A stretch of DNA of 5,994 nucleotides from Alphaproteobacteria bacterium (GTDB taxonomy: Bacteria; Pseudomonadota; Gammaproteobacteria; JAGOUN01). The notes under the pieces were generated by a model, which was given only the letters and a program-made list of their open reading frames with translations, did not search any database and was not told the DNA's origin. The position numbers and the translations under genes were made by a program. The DNA is taken from assembly GCA_021151585.1 (NCBI GenBank), contig JAGKWX010000044.1, positions 1 through 5,994 on the forward strand, written 5' to 3'. Shown here piece after piece: positions 5,726 through 5,994 of the stretch (its first letter is position 1; every line of letters begins with the position of its first letter).

Positions 5726-5731
5726 ATTTTT

Positions 5732-5755
5732 AACTTTAAAGCATTAAAGTTTTTT
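5732..5755 (+). terminator. Weak intrinsic terminator after the unknown gene
   Basis: AACTTTAA (5732-5739) and TTAAAGTT (5744-5751) form an 8-bp stem with loop AGCA, followed by TTTT. It lies seven bases after the stop codon, as expected for a terminator. The stem has only one G-C pair per arm, so efficiency would be low. Confidence 0.5.
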
Positions 5756-5775
5756 CAAAAAAGTGAAAAAAACAC

Positions 5776-5781
5776 TTGACA
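5776..5781 (+). promoter_or_regulatory. Consensus -35 hexamer TTGACA
   Basis: An exact TTGACA is present in a T-rich stretch. The hexamer 17 bases on, TTGGAT (5799-5804), is a poor -10, so this may be an incomplete or chance promoter. Confidence 0.25.
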
Positions 5782-5855
5782 CGCTTTTTTCTATTTTTTT
5801 GGATTTTTATTTCCGACATAGAATTGGCTTTTTTTGTTGAGTTAAACAGGTAAAT

Positions 5856-5942
5856 ATGCCCATTATGCTGTTTTTATTTTTTTGCGCCACCACCCTCATG
5901 ATCATTTTTTTAAAATCGCTCAAAACGCATTTAAACGCGTAA
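5856..5942 (+). CDS. Possible 28-residue membrane peptide
   Basis: ATG at 5856 opens a 28-codon frame, MPIMLFLFFCATTLMIIFLK then SLKTHLNA, with one likely transmembrane helix and a basic end. An AGG at 5848-5850 is five bases upstream. The short length and T-rich surroundings make chance quite possible, since T-rich DNA encodes hydrophobic residues by default. Confidence 0.2.
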   Translation: MPIMLFLFFCATTLMIIFLKSLKTHLNA

Positions 5943-5962
5943 AATTTTGATTTAAAAACCCG

Positions 5963-5971
5963 TGTTATGAT
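5963..5971 (+). promoter_or_regulatory. Extended -10 promoter element for a gene beyond the window
   Basis: TGTTATGAT combines the TGn extension with a TATGAT hexamer at 5966-5971, which fits an extended -10 promoter not needing a strong -35. It would drive a gene to the right of the window edge. Confidence 0.35.
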
Positions 5972-5994
5972 ACGTCATCGATAAACACATATTG

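Noticed and set aside
5761..5790. AAGTG/CACTT stem near the T-rich stretch as a second terminator
   Set aside because: Only five pairs around a seven-A loop, with the T run offset from the stem by seven bases.
1..5994. CRISPR array, tRNA or rRNA genes
   Set aside because: No regularly spaced direct repeats, cloverleaf-like segments or rRNA sequence were seen on either strand.

Overview
The window looks like an accessory, transposon-scarred region of an AT-rich gammaproteobacterium. The ORF6N antirepressor-like gene, the IS30 and Tn3 debris, the long homopolymer A tracts and the ankyrin-like effector-style protein together recall host-associated Legionellales-type genomes (Legionella, Coxiella or Rickettsiella relatives). 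That assignment is inference; no marker gene is present.

Left third (1-2168, + strand): the last 27 codons of an unidentified gene, then an ORF6N-domain DNA-binding protein (234-770). Eleven bases later comes a complete 410-residue tyrosine recombinase (782-2014) with all catalytic residues. Two bases after its stop begins a Tn3-family transposase gene (DUF4158-like N-terminus). It is frameshifted at a C run and cut off after about 50 codons. The spacing suggests a recombinase-transposase operon of a Tn3-family transposon that has lost the rest of tnpA.

Junction (2166-2720): a 232-bp non-coding element with 30-bp terminal inverted repeats (29/30 identical, starting GGG) separates the tnpA stump from a 3'-truncated IS30-family transposase on the minus strand. 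It resembles a Tn3-derived miniature inverted-repeat element. There is no target duplication, so the junction looks recombined. A perfect 14-bp inverted repeat lies just outside the IS30 remnant.

Right half (2915-5725, + strand): two genes, neither assignable to a named family. The first encodes a single ankyrin-like unit followed by a trypsin-like serine protease domain with an intact His-Asp-Ser triad, and a C-terminal region of unknown function. Its reading frame ends just after a run of ten A carrying the slippery heptamer A AAA AAG. The -1 frame continues open for 105 more codons, giving a possible 629-residue product. The second gene encodes a 274-residue protein I do not recognise. It also carries an A9 tract near its 3' end, after which the frame encodes a hydrophobic tail. 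A weak hairpin with a T tract follows. The last 270 bases hold candidate promoter elements and at most one tiny membrane-peptide ORF.

The most interesting part is the protease locus. It may be a secreted or conflict-type effector whose C-terminus is controlled, or broken, by A-tract slippage.
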